DNA of 64,000 bases from positions 124,001-188,000 of the forward strand of contig NZ_BTHK01000001.1 of NCBI RefSeq assembly GCF_033242365.1, written 5' to 3'. The notes under the pieces are model-generated. The model was given only the letters and a program-made list of their open reading frames with translations. It was not told the origin of the DNA and made no database searches. Below, in pieces: positions 26,290 through 34,026 of the stretch (position 1 is the stretch's first letter; the number at the start of each line of letters is the position of its first letter). Source of the DNA: Lachnoanaerobaculum sanguinis. Its GTDB lineage: Bacteria > Bacillota > Clostridia > Lachnospirales > Lachnospiraceae. The position numbers were made by a program, and so were the translations under genes.

Positions 26290-26580
26290 TTATTCAGCAA
26301 TAGCTCTTGGGTAAACAGAAACCTGCTTTTTGTCTCTGCCCTTTCTTTCAAAACGAACTACACCGTCAACTGTAGCGAACAAAGTATCATCACCACCACG
26401 ACCTACGTTAAGTCCCGGATGAATCTTTGTACCTCTCTGTCTGTATAGTATATTTCCAGCTAAAACAAACTGTCCGTCTGCTCTCTTAGCACCAAGTCTT
26501 TTTGACTCAGAGTCTCGACCGTTCTTTGTAGATCCAACTCCCTTTTTATGAGCGAAAAGCTGAAGGTTCATTTTTAACAT
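26290..26580 (-). CDS. rpmA: Ribosomal protein L27 with cleavable N-terminus
   Basis: 96 residues. It starts MLKMNLQLF before AHKKGVGSTKNGRDS. The nine-residue extension ending in Leu-Phe before AHKKG is the Firmicute type removed by the Prp protease, which must cut it so the mature N-terminus can reach the peptidyl-transferase centre. The prp gene is directly upstream (1 bp). Core RADGQFVLAGNILYRQRGTKIHPG is normal. Confidence 0.97.
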   Translation of the reverse strand: MLKMNLQLFAHKKGVGSTKNGRDSESKRLGAKRADGQFVLAGNILYRQRGTKIHPGLNVGRGGDDTLFATVDGVVRFERKGRDKKQVSVYPRAIAE

Positions 26581-26898
26581 TTACTTGACCTCCTGTAAAT
26601 TAATCTTGATAAAATCTCCGTACTCTTCTCCTATATCCATAAGACCAAGAATACATGAATCCAGTAATAGTCCCGATTTTTCACTTCTATCATGCAAAAC
26701 AAACGAAAAGAAGCCGTCATCAGAATCGACCGTAAAGTCGTCATCACAAAAATGTTCAATAGAATTTGCCAGATTCAGTGTAAGCACCGAAACCGCCGCA
26801 CATACTATATCCTTGCCTTCTTCATCAAAGTTTGCATGTCCTGAAACTTTCAAACCGGTGTATTTGCCATCTTTAGCAAATGCAATAACGTCAATCAT
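26581..26898 (-). CDS. prp: Ribosomal-processing cysteine protease Prp
   Basis: 105 residues with catalytic His21 (SGHANFDEEGKDIVCAA) and Cys33. It cleaves the N-terminal extension of L27, encoded next. It sits between rplU and rpmA, the conserved Firmicute place. Confidence 0.95.
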   Translation of the reverse strand: MIDVIAFAKDGKYTGLKVSGHANFDEEGKDIVCAAVSVLTLNLANSIEHFCDDDFTVDSDDGFFSFVLHDRSEKSGLLLDSCILGLMDIGEEYGDFIKINLQEVK

Positions 26899-26903
26899 AA
26901 AGA

Positions 26904-27212
26904 TTATGCATTAATCTTTTCAATCTTAACTTCTGTAAACTGCTGTCTGTGACCGTTCTTCTTGTGGTGACCTTTTTTAGGCTTGTACTTGTATACAATA
27001 ACCTTCTTAGCCTTGCCTTCTTTAAGAACAGATGCACTAACACTTGCCCCTGTTACAGTAGGTGTTCCAACTTTAAGTTCTCCATCGTTTAGTGCAAGAA
27101 CCTGATCGAATGTAACAGCCTCACCGTCTGCTTTTCCAAGTTTCTCTACTCTAATGATATCTCCTTCAGAAACCTTATACTGCTTACCACCTGTAGCAAT
27201 AATTGCGTACAT
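26904..27212 (-). CDS. rplU: Ribosomal protein L21
   Basis: 102 residues starting MYAIIATGGKQYKV, ending with the basic KYKPKKGHHKKNGHRQQFTEVKIEKI tail typical of L21, which binds 23S rRNA. Start ATG 27212 has AGGAGGT 6 bp upstream. First gene of an operon running to rsfS, preceded by a structured leader. Confidence 0.97.
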   Translation of the reverse strand: MYAIIATGGKQYKVSEGDIIRVEKLGKADGEAVTFDQVLALNDGELKVGTPTVTGASVSASVLKEGKAKKVIVYKYKPKKGHHKKNGHRQQFTEVKIEKINA

Positions 27213-27288
27213 AAGGATACCTCCTATTATCATTACTCGCCAAAATTGGTGCCTGACACAGGCTTGAAACCAACATTGAGCGGCATAC
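27213..27288 (-). ncRNA. Structured 5' leader of rplU (L21-leader-like)
   Basis: Between the promoter and rplU the minus strand forms GCCTG-TGT-CAGGC inside TTGGT / ACCAA, enclosed by an outer CTC..GAG helix. Position and nested-helix form fit the Firmicute L21 autoregulatory leader, whose ligand is probably L21 itself. Confidence 0.6.
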
Positions 27289-27294
27289 CTACTA

Positions 27295-27324
27295 AGTATA
27301 CACCAAAAATATAGTGATTGTCAA
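27295..27324 (-). promoter_or_regulatory. Promoter of the rplU operon
   Basis: Minus strand TTGACA (319-324) and TATACT (295-300), 18-bp spacing; the -35 lies in the end of gerW. Confidence 0.75.
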
Positions 27325-27728
27325 TCAATATATTTACTTTCACTTTCATTTAATATTGTCTCAGCCTGCTTTGTAGCATCCTTGTCTACATCAGACTTAT
27401 TTGTAACCTTATTTATAAGCTCAGGAATCATATCAAGGATTTTAGTGAATGCATCCTGATTTTTTATATTCACAACCTTAGTTCTTCCATCTTGAATAAT
27501 AAGCATTGCACTCGGTGTTATCTTGGCGCTCATTCCGCCGCCACCCTTTGACTTTGAGGTTTCTTCAAATGTACCCGTTGCCATTCCGCAACTTACATCC
27601 ACCAATGGTATTATTGTAGTATCACCTACAACAATAGGTTCTCCCACTACAGTCTTTGTTGTAAGAAAAGTATTCATACCGTTAAATATAGCTTCGGCAT
27701 TATCAAAAAATCGACTGTTCTTCTCCAT
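27321..27728 (-). CDS. gerW: GerW-family (YtfJ) sporulation-associated protein
   Basis: 135 residues. The core GEPIVVGDTTIIPLVDVSCGMATG followed by the Gly-rich SKGGGGMSAKITPSAMLII stretch is diagnostic of GerW/YtfJ. In Bacillus it is a forespore protein needed for germination; homologues also occur in non-sporulating Clostridia. Start ATG 27728 (MEKNSRFF) follows AAAGGG; the longer frame to 27791 has no such site. No other sporulation gene is in view, so this alone does not show that the host forms spores. Confidence 0.88.
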   Translation of the reverse strand: MEKNSRFFDNAEAIFNGMNTFLTTKTVVGEPIVVGDTTIIPLVDVSCGMATGTFEETSKSKGGGGMSAKITPSAMLIIQDGRTKVVNIKNQDAFTKILDMIPELINKVTNKSDVDKDATKQAETILNESESKYID

Positions 27729-27827
27729 CTTCGCCCTTTCTATCGTAAAACATAATATATGTAAATTAATAAGCTCTCTTAAAGTCTTCATTATACCACA
27801 TATTTATAATAATATCACCATACTTAG

Positions 27828-27883
27828 TTTACATTTATTTCCATATTTGATATGATAGTATCAATTCCTAGTTATACACTAGG
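27828..27883 (+). promoter_or_regulatory. Promoter and palindromic operator of the Rrf2 regulator
   Basis: TTTACA (828-833) and extended -10 TGATATGAT (TATGAT 851-856), 17-bp spacing. About ten bases further, over the expected start site, lies the perfect palindrome CCTAGT-TATAC-ACTAGG (27867-27883), a likely autoregulatory site. Confidence 0.75.
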
Positions 27884-27900
27884 TATTAAATTAAATCAAG

Positions 27901-27951
27901 CTGATGATTTCGCTCAAACTCCAAAGGCTCTCAGCTGAAATAAATCATCAG
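27901..27951 (+). other. Stem-loop in the 5' UTR of the Rrf2 gene
   Basis: CTGATGATTT / AAATCATCAG, a perfect 10-bp stem around a 31-base loop, between promoter and ribosome site (AGAGGAA). It has no T-run, so it is not a terminator. It may affect mRNA stability or translation. Confidence 0.5.
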
Positions 27952-27974
27952 ATTACATAGAAAAGAGGAATCAA

Positions 27975-28442
27975 ATGAAAATTTCTACTAGAGGTAGATA
28001 TGCTTTAAAAATGATGGTCGAGTTTGCAATAAACTCCGATACACCCACAAAAATAAATCAGGTTTCCAAATCCTACGGAATTTCAGAAAAATACTTGGAG
28101 CAGATAGTTTCCATTCTTTCAAAGGCTAAGCTTGTAAAAAGTATTCGTGGCGCTCAAGGCGGATATTTACTCATCAAACCTGTAGAAGAATATACTGTTG
28201 GTGAAATACTGAGACTTACCGAAGGCTCACTCTCTCCGGTTGACTGTCTTGACGGCAACGGTTCTTGTGTCCATTCCGATTTCTGTGTGACACAGAATCT
28301 GTTTAAAAAAGTTGAAGATGCTATTAACAATGTAGTTGACAATATATCACTGCAAGACCTTGTTGATGATGAACTTGATATAAGAAAAAGAGAAAAAGAA
28401 CTTGAGTTAAATGATAAAAACGGTTGCCATAAAATCACATAA
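27975..28442 (+). CDS. Rrf2-family (IscR/CymR-like) transcription regulator
   Basis: 155 residues with the Rrf2 winged helix: MKISTRGRYALKMMVEFA opening, recognition part YGISEKYLEQIVSIL and wing SIRGAQGGYLL. Three Cys at 91, 98 and 104 (CLDGNGSC, DFC) match the Fe-S ligand cluster of IscR/NsrR-type members, so it probably senses Fe-S status or redox rather than being a CymR without Cys. No isc/suf genes are adjacent. It has its own promoter with a palindrome. A Lys/Glu-rich tail ends the protein. Confidence 0.9.
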   Translation: MKISTRGRYALKMMVEFAINSDTPTKINQVSKSYGISEKYLEQIVSILSKAKLVKSIRGAQGGYLLIKPVEEYTVGEILRLTEGSLSPVDCLDGNGSCVHSDFCVTQNLFKKVEDAINNVVDNISLQDLVDDELDIRKREKELELNDKNGCHKIT

Positions 28443-28464
28443 AAGTGATATAAGGCAACCGTTT
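28418..28464. terminator. Terminator between Rrf2 gene and small membrane proteins
   Basis: AAACGGTTGCC / GGCAACCGTTT outer stem with an inner ATCAC / GTGAT stem; overlaps the Rrf2 stop codon. T-runs on both strands are short. Confidence 0.65.
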
Positions 28465-28475
28465 CATCTTACATA

Positions 28476-28742
28476 TTATAATGAAAAAAAATTATACAGC
28501 ATAAATATTATCGTTAAACTAAGTATAGCTATAAGTACAATCTTTAAAATACTATTACTTTTTTTATCTTTAAAATAATCTGAACATACTGTACTGCCAA
28601 GCATTGCTACTGTTTGAATCAGAAACAACAAGGCCCTATACTTTTCACTTAAATCAAAATATTTTGTAAAAGAATTTAAAAGCAACACTGATGCACATAT
28701 TATCAATATAGAATCAAATATAAAATGTAAATTCCTTCTCAT
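28476..28742 (-). CDS. Small three-TM membrane protein, paralogue A
   Basis: 88 residues, start ATG 28742 after GAGGTG. Three hydrophobic segments (about 8-24, 40-56, 68-86) are separated by short charged loops, one with DYFKDKKS. It matches no family I recognise. Its neighbour upstream has the same length and pattern (LLLNS/LALNS then LS-K, later GS/GT and SD/SN), so the pair looks like an old tandem duplication. Gap is 16 bp, and they are probably co-transcribed. Confidence 0.65.
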   Translation of the reverse strand: MRRNLHFIFDSILIICASVLLLNSFTKYFDLSEKYRALLFLIQTVAMLGSTVCSDYFKDKKSNSILKIVLIAILSLTIIFMLYNFFSL

Positions 28743-28758
28743 ATAACACCTCAATATT

Positions 28759-29025
28759 TTATTTGGTTAAAAACATATACAACGAAAGTACTGAAAATAT
28801 CCCCGACAGTATTATTATAGCAATCCTTGCCGCCCTAAATTTTATCCTGCCGGTTAAAATATTTGAAAATACCATTGTCCCGAATATTCCAAACACCATC
28901 ATGAAAATAATGAATTCAAAAGCTTTATCACTTAATTTAACAATATCGGTAGAGCTGTTTAATGCAAGCAATATAATACAAATACACCAAACCGCTACAA
29001 ATATATAAGACAATATCTTCTTCAT
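28759..29025 (-). CDS. Small three-TM membrane protein, paralogue B
   Basis: 88 residues, three predicted TM segments (about 4-24, 37-56, 66-85), Lys-rich cytoplasmic ends (TGRIKFRAAR). Same length and hydrophobic layout as the gene just downstream. No recognised family. AAGGAGAAG precedes the ATG. Possible role in envelope or stress is speculative. Confidence 0.65.
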   Translation of the reverse strand: MKKILSYIFVAVWCICIILLALNSSTDIVKLSDKAFEFIIFMMVFGIFGTMVFSNILTGRIKFRAARIAIIILSGIFSVLSLYMFLTK

Positions 29026-29100
29026 ATCTTCTCCTTAATTATGTCCGATTCTATTATACCATTTATATATCTCATATTCTACCTTTGACAGTGCAAAAAT

Positions 29101-29134
29101 AAAAGGCATGGCGCCTTACATCACCATGCCTTTT
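29101..29134. terminator. Stem-loop upstream of the small membrane protein pair
   Basis: AAAAGGCATGG / CCATGCCTTTT, 12-base loop, A-run and T-run on both sides. It looks like a terminator, although no gene ends nearby on either strand. It may end an unseen transcript from the 29.1-29.7 kb region. Confidence 0.65.
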
Positions 29135-29139
29135 ATTTT

Positions 29140-29307
29140 ACTCTAACATTTTTACTCTAACATTTTTATATAACTCTAACCCTTGCGTAAATATATCACT
29201 CTAACTATGTTATATCACTCTAACTATATAACACACTCTAAAATCACCCTTAAAACACTCCTACTATCACTCAGCCTTTGCTATATCACTGTAACAATCA
29301 CTCTAAA
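29140..29307. repeat. Degenerate ACTCTAAC short-repeat array
   Basis: About ten copies of ACTCTAAC or one- to three-base variants start at 29140, 29154, 29173, 29198, 29217, 29235, 29257, 29269, 29288 and 29300. Two adjacent 19-mers beginning TATATCACTCTAACTAT are nearly identical. Further variants occur near 29556 and 29574. Non-coding in all frames. Confidence 0.7.
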
Positions 29308-29405
29308 ATAAAACATTGATATTTATGAAAAGTTTGACTTCTCAAACATTTCTTGGCTTTGACAATTATGATTATAGCAACAAAAATATACTTTTTATAA
29401 AAAAA

Positions 29406-29440
29406 GTATAAACTGCAGTTTTTAAGGTACAAACTGCAGT
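29406..29440 (+). repeat. Paired GTATAAACTGCAG motif, first pair
   Basis: GTATAAACTGCAG at 406 and GTACAAACTGCAG at 427, exactly 21 bp apart and joined by TTTTTAAG. Contains the palindrome AAACTGCAGTTT. A related pair with the same spacing lies at 29625. Confidence 0.7.
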
Positions 29441-29466
29441 AAATCTATTTGTTTTAATTTTTAACG

Positions 29467-29497
29467 TAAAAAAGCTATCTAAATGATAGCTTTTTTA
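29467..29497. terminator. Terminator-like hairpin in the 29.0-29.7 kb gap
   Basis: AAAAAAGCTATC / GATAGCTTTTTT with a 5-base loop. Strong in both directions, without a recognisable gene before it. Confidence 0.75.
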
Positions 29498-29624
29498 CTG
29501 TGATCTCCTATATACTCCAAACAAATTCACTCAAGATTGGATGGAACTCCCGTATCACTCTTTAACATCTGATTTCTCTAACAATTGCCATTATACATGA
29601 ATTTCTATATAATCTACATGAAAG

Positions 29625-29659
29625 GTATAAAATACGGTTTTTAAGGTATAAACTGCATT
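29625..29659 (+). repeat. Paired GTATAAACTGCAG motif, second pair
   Basis: GTATAAAATACGG at 625 and GTATAAACTGCAT at 646, again 21 bp apart with TTTTTAAG between them. It ends about 65 bp before the SDR gene. A TTTAC / GTAAA inverted repeat at about 29684-29699 follows. The rest of 29026-29725 is AT-rich with no credible gene. Confidence 0.65.
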
Positions 29660-29725
29660 ATTCATTTTAATTATATCGTTTTCTTTACCTTAATGTAAAA
29701 TAAAATATACAAAAAGAGGAACATT

Positions 29726-30445
29726 ATGAATGTACTTATAACAGGTGCTTCCGGCGGTATCGGCAGAGCCGTCGCAATAGAATTCGCAAAACATAAATGT
29801 AATATAATCGGCTGTGCAAAAACAAACGCCAAAGGACTTGAAGAAACAAAAAAGATAATTGAAGATACAGGTGTAAAATGTTATACAGAACTCTGTGATA
29901 TCACGAATGAAAAAGCTGTAATAGATTTTATATCATCTTCAACAAAAGAAATAGGACCTACAGAAATACTGGTAAATAATGCAGGTATATCCTTTATCGG
30001 TTTGATACAGGATATGTCAATAGATGAGTGGAACAATGTAATTAATACCAATCTCACATCAGTTTTTTTAATGTCAAAGCATATAATTCCATATATGTTA
30101 AAAGAACAAAAAGGGCATATTATAAATATTTCGTCTGTCTGGGGAAATATAGGTGCATCCATGGAGGTGGCATATTCAGCCTCCAAGGGAGGTTTAAACA
30201 GTTTTACAAAAGCACTGGCAAAAGAGCTTGCACCAAGTAATATTTTGGTAAATGCGATCTCTCCCGGATTTATTAATACTGAAATGAATAAATGCTTTTA
30301 TAATGATGAAATAAACTCTATATTTGATGAAATACCGCTTGGAAGAGGCGGCGAAACCGATGAAGTTGCCGATCTTGTCTACAAAATTGCAACATCCAAA
30401 TATCTTACAGGACAAATAATCACAATAGACGGCGGATGGACATAA
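29726..30445 (+). CDS. SDR-family reductase, EF-P 5-aminopentanone reductase-like
   Basis: 239 residues, classical short-chain dehydrogenase: TGASGGIG NADPH loop at the start, NNAG, catalytic Ser in INISSVWG, and YSASK Tyr/Lys pair, ending GQIITIDGGWT. The stretches AGISFIGLIQDMS and ISSVWGNIGAS are typical of the YmfI-like subgroup, which reduces the 5-aminopentanone group on elongation factor P. A FabG role is the alternative, but no fatty-acid genes are nearby. Monocistronic, ribosome site AGAGGAA. Confidence 0.8.
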   Translation: MNVLITGASGGIGRAVAIEFAKHKCNIIGCAKTNAKGLEETKKIIEDTGVKCYTELCDITNEKAVIDFISSSTKEIGPTEILVNNAGISFIGLIQDMSIDEWNNVINTNLTSVFLMSKHIIPYMLKEQKGHIINISSVWGNIGASMEVAYSASKGGLNSFTKALAKELAPSNILVNAISPGFINTEMNKCFYNDEINSIFDEIPLGRGGETDEVADLVYKIATSKYLTGQIITIDGGWT

Positions 30446-30451
30446 AATGAA

Positions 30452-30522
30452 GGCTATCATACACTGCAGGATTAATTATAAGTCATTCAAATCAAGTCTT
30501 TCCTGTAGCATTTATGATAGCC
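30452..30522 (+). terminator. Long two-part stem-loop after the SDR gene
   Basis: GGCTATCAT / ATGATAGCC outer stem and CTGCAGGA / TCCTGTAG inner stem (one G-U), 29-base loop, followed by CCCTTTATAT. It is probably the SDR terminator, but is longer and more structured than needed. Confidence 0.55.
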
Positions 30523-30835
30523 CTTTATATATAAAGATATAATATCTTTATATCAATATTTGAATATATCAAATACTACCGATATATTCATAGTTACTTC
30601 AACAATCTATTAATGATTTAATTATAAATAGCAACTAATTTTATGTCAATATCCCCTTTATAACTTTGTGAATATTGACCTTATAATATTTTTTATTATA
30701 TTAATCTCGCACAAATATATGTGTACTTTCTGTTGATAATATGTCAATAGAAACATTAATTTGAGAGTTTTTCTTGGTAAGTTTCGGCGCACTTTATCTT
30801 GCTAATCCATCAAACAATAAACTATTTATATTATT
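30523..30835. other. AT-rich intergenic stretch
   Basis: About 310 bp without a credible gene on either strand. It holds two small inverted repeats: AAAGATAT / ATATCTTT near 30535-30555, and GTCAATAT / ATATTGAC about 30647-30681. Confidence 0.5.
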
Positions 30836-30874
30836 AAAAAGGATTATCACCATATTATTATGTGATAATCCCCC
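30836..30874 (-). terminator. Terminator of the acyl-CoA reductase/Etf operon
   Basis: GGATTATCAC / GTGATAATCC stem with an 11-base loop; TTTTT follows on the minus strand. Ten bases after the etfA stop. Confidence 0.88.
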
Positions 30875-30884
30875 TTAGTATATA

Positions 30885-32066
30885 TTACATTCCCATCTCT
30901 TCTAATATATCAGGAATAATTTTATATAAATCTCCTGTCATTCCTATATCTGCAATATCAAAAATAGGAGCATTCTCATTAGTATTTATTGCTATAATAA
31001 GATCCGAGTTTTGCATACCGGCTACATGCTGTATAGCACCTGAAATTCCACATGCAAAATATATACTTGGCTTTACTGTAGTTCCTGTCTGACCAACCTG
31101 GTAAGCATGATCAATCCAACCTGCATCTACCGCAGCTCTTGAAGCAGCAACAGTACCACCGAAAGCTTTTGCCAGTCTTTCCAGTAACTTGAATCCTTCA
31201 GCATTTCCAAGGCCCATTCCACCTGAAACAATTACCTTCGCATCTGTAAGTGAAACTTTTTCCTGTACAGTTTTTATTACTTCCAATACCTTTGTTCTAA
31301 TATCTTCGTCTTTTAACTTTGTCTGTACTCTTATAAGTTCTCCCTTTGCACCATCTACTCTTTCAGCCTTTTCCATTACTCCCGGTCTTACTGTAGACAT
31401 TTGCGGTCTATGATTGGGGCAAACTATAGTTGCCATCAAATTACCGCCGAATGCCGGTCTTGTCTGCATAATTCCTTTAGTTTCTTCATTTATTTCAAGC
31501 TTTGTGCAGTCTGCTGTAAGACCTGTATTACAGTTTACAGCCAAGCATGGACCTAAGTCTCTACCGATGTGAGTCGCGCCGAGTAAAACTATTTCCGGCT
31601 TATATTGTTCTATTGCATCACCTATTGCTATTGAATATCCGTCTGTAGTATATTGGTTCAGTCTTTCATCCTCAATATAATATACTTTTTGGGCACCATG
31701 TGCAAAGAGCTCATCAACAATATTTGTAAGATTCGATCCGCAAACAACAGCACATAACTGACAACCTCTTGCATCTGCCAGCTTTTTTCCTTCTCCCAAA
31801 AGTTCTAAAGCTACATCCTGTAATTGTCCCTGTCTTTGTTCAGCAAATACCCAAATGTCATGATATAATGATAAATCATGCTCTTCTTTTTCAACTTCAT
31901 CTTTTACTATAGCATCAAACGGGCATACTTCTATACATGTTCCACAGCTTGTACATGCGATTCCGATAACTGCCTTTTTATTTTCCATAGTAATAGCATC
32001 AAATGGACAAGATTTAACGCATTTAGTACATCCTCGACAATCTTTTTCGATAACTACAACTGACAT
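30885..32066 (-). CDS. etfA: Electron transfer flavoprotein alpha with N-terminal ferredoxin domain
   Basis: 393 residues. Residues 1-60 hold two [4Fe-4S] motifs: CRGCTKCVKSCP (Cys 10, 13, 16, 20) and CTSCGTCIEVCP (38, 41, 44, 48). The rest is EtfA, ending with the FAD-binding SGGMGLGNAEGF and GQTGTTVKPSIYFACGISGAIQH. Such fused EtfA forms occur in caffeyl-CoA and related reductases that couple NADH oxidation to acyl-CoA and ferredoxin reduction. Last gene of the unit, 10 bp after etfB. Confidence 0.94.
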   Translation of the reverse strand: MSVVVIEKDCRGCTKCVKSCPFDAITMENKKAVIGIACTSCGTCIEVCPFDAIVKDEVEKEEHDLSLYHDIWVFAEQRQGQLQDVALELLGEGKKLADARGCQLCAVVCGSNLTNIVDELFAHGAQKVYYIEDERLNQYTTDGYSIAIGDAIEQYKPEIVLLGATHIGRDLGPCLAVNCNTGLTADCTKLEINEETKGIMQTRPAFGGNLMATIVCPNHRPQMSTVRPGVMEKAERVDGAKGELIRVQTKLKDEDIRTKVLEVIKTVQEKVSLTDAKVIVSGGMGLGNAEGFKLLERLAKAFGGTVAASRAAVDAGWIDHAYQVGQTGTTVKPSIYFACGISGAIQHVAGMQNSDLIIAINTNENAPIFDIADIGMTGDLYKIIPDILEEMGM

Positions 32067-32076
32067 ATTCTCCCCC

Positions 32077-32865
32077 TTAAATCAAATGTTTTTCCTTAAG
32101 TTTAACAACGAGCTGCTTTGCCATATCTTTATTACTTCCTTGAAGCATTTCACCTTTTCCCTTAACAGGGGGTGTAAAAGATCTAAATACCTGTGTTGGA
32201 GAAGCATTCAGTCCACAATCCTTAGGATCAAGTTTTACATCTTCATGATTATATATTTTAATATCTTTTTTATAAGCATCAACAATCGCACCGACACTCA
32301 TATATCTTGGCTCATTTAATTCTTTTACGCAAGTAAGGAAGCAAGGTAATTTCACTTCTATAACTTCATAACCGTCTTCCAATTGTCTTTGTACTTTTAT
32401 TTTATCTCCTGTGTATTCTACAATTTTCTGTACATATGTAACTACAGGAATTCCAAGTCTCATAGCAACCTGTGGTCCAACTTGAGCAGTATCTCCGTCA
32501 ATAGCCTGTCTGCCTCCAAATATAATATCCACATCACCAAGCATCTTAATACCTGCTGCAATTGTTGTAGATGTAGCACAGGTATCGGCACCACCAAATG
32601 CTCTGTCACTCAAAAGAACTGCTTCATCTGCACCCATAGCAAGACATTCTCTCAGCATATATGTTGCTTGTGGAGGTCCCATGCTTATAACTGATATTGT
32701 AGTATCTTTATATTCATCTTTTAGTTGAAGTGCGGCTTCCAAAGCATTTGCATCATCCGGATTTAATATTGAAGGCACTCCTTCTCTTATCAATGTTCCC
32801 TTAACAGGATCAATTCTTACTTCATTTGTATCAGGAACCTGTTTAGCACATACACATATTTTCAT
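32077..32865 (-). CDS. etfB: Electron transfer flavoprotein beta
   Basis: 262 residues: MKICVCAKQVPDTNEVRIDP opening, CLAMGADEAVLLSDRAFGGADT and IIFGGRQAIDGDTAQVGPQ nucleotide-binding stretches. It pairs with EtfA at 30885-32066 and the acyl-CoA dehydrogenase just upstream. Gaps of 10-13 bp show a tight operon. The long loop typical of bifurcating EtfB could hold the second FAD, but I cannot prove bifurcation from sequence alone. Confidence 0.95.
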   Translation of the reverse strand: MKICVCAKQVPDTNEVRIDPVKGTLIREGVPSILNPDDANALEAALQLKDEYKDTTISVISMGPPQATYMLRECLAMGADEAVLLSDRAFGGADTCATSTTIAAGIKMLGDVDIIFGGRQAIDGDTAQVGPQVAMRLGIPVVTYVQKIVEYTGDKIKVQRQLEDGYEVIEVKLPCFLTCVKELNEPRYMSVGAIVDAYKKDIKIYNHEDVKLDPKDCGLNASPTQVFRSFTPPVKGKGEMLQGSNKDMAKQLVVKLKEKHLI

Positions 32866-32877
32866 TTGTATCCTCCA

Positions 32878-34026
32878 TTATTTCCTTAGTAGTTTTGAGC
32901 TGATAACAATCTGTTGAACCTGACTTGTTCCTTCATATATAGTAAATACTCTACAATCACGATACATTCTTTCAACCTTATAATCTTTGATATATCCGTA
33001 TCCACCATGTATCTGTACAGCCTTTGCAGCTATTTCATTACAAATTTCTGTTGCATAGAGTTTTGCCATACTGGCAGCCATACCCGAATCCTGTTTTGTA
33101 TCCATCATATATGCAGCTCTATATGTCAATTGCTTTGCCGCTTCAAGTTTTGTTGCCATATCCGCTATTGTAAATCCTATAGCCTGGAATGCGCCTATGT
33201 TCTTTCCGAACTGTTTTCTTTCTTTTGCGTATTTACACGCCTCTTCCAAACATGCTTCAGCAACACCGATTGCCTGTGATGCAACACCAAGTCTACCTGT
33301 ATCAAGTGTAGCCATAGCAAGATTAAATCCTTTGCCCTCTTCTCCAAGCATGTCTGATTTATGCACTCTGACATTTTCCATAACGATATCAGATGTTGCA
33401 CATCCTATAAGTCCCATCTTGTCTTCGTGCTTTCCGCAACTGACACCTTCCTGTTTCATATCAATTACAAATGCACTTACACCTCTTGTTCCCTTTGTCA
33501 TATCTGTTTTTGCAAAAACAACTGCATAATCTGATAAAGGAGCCATTGTTATAAAGCATTTTCTTCCGTTTAAGATATAATAATCTCCGTCTTTTACCGC
33601 TGTTGTAGTCATACCTGCAGCATCAGATCCTGCACCCGGCTCAGTTAAAGCAAACGCAAGTTTCTTTTCACCTTTAACAACCGGAGTTAGATACTTTTTC
33701 TTTTGCTCATCATTTCCTGCTATCAACAACGGCCCACCTGAGAGCGAATTAGGGCTTGATACATATATGCTGGCAACACCTGATGCCTTTGCTATTTCCG
33801 ACATTACAAGGACATAGCTTCTTGCATCCGCTCCTTGTCCACCAAGTTCTTTCGGAATCTTTATTCCAAAGAATCCGGCCTTAGCCATCTTCTGCAATAC
33901 TTCCTCCGGAAATACCCCTGTCTCTTCCACTTCATCGAGTAATTCCTTCGTAAGTTCTTTCTCAGCAAAATCTTTTGCAAGCTTTCTAATCAATTCATGT
34001 TGTTCTGTAAAATAGCATTCTGACAT
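32878..34026 (-). CDS. Acyl-CoA dehydrogenase / enoyl-CoA reductase
   Basis: 382 residues of the short-chain acyl-CoA dehydrogenase family. FAD/substrate stretches are FALTEPGAGSDAAGM, CFITMAPLSDYAVV, RKQFGKNIGAFQAI and QIHGGYGYIKDYKVER. The catalytic Glu sits in YEGTSQVQQ. With Etf it should reduce the 2-enoyl-CoA made by the dehydratase, as AcdA/AcdB do in reductive Stickland pathways. Start ATG has AAGGAG 7 bp upstream and lies within the 3' end of the ligase gene (37-bp overlap). Confidence 0.93.
   Translation of the reverse strand: MSECYFTEQHELIRKLAKDFAEKELTKELLDEVEETGVFPEEVLQKMAKAGFFGIKIPKELGGQGADARSYVLVMSEIAKASGVASIYVSSPNSLSGGPLLIAGNDEQKKKYLTPVVKGEKKLAFALTEPGAGSDAAGMTTTAVKDGDYYILNGRKCFITMAPLSDYAVVFAKTDMTKGTRGVSAFVIDMKQEGVSCGKHEDKMGLIGCATSDIVMENVRVHKSDMLGEEGKGFNLAMATLDTGRLGVASQAIGVAEACLEEACKYAKERKQFGKNIGAFQAIGFTIADMATKLEAAKQLTYRAAYMMDTKQDSGMAASMAKLYATEICNEIAAKAVQIHGGYGYIKDYKVERMYRDCRVFTIYEGTSQVQQIVISSKLLRK

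Noticed and set aside
23082..27324. The rplU-to-rsfS cluster as unusual
   Set aside because: Gene order and content are the ordinary Firmicute arrangement.
27321..27728. Evidence that the host sporulates
   Set aside because: GerW-family genes also occur in non-sporulating Clostridia and no other sporulation gene is in the window.
29140..29307. CRISPR array at the ACTCTAAC repeats
   Set aside because: Repeat core is only 8-19 bp, spacing is irregular and too short for spacers, and no cas genes are present.
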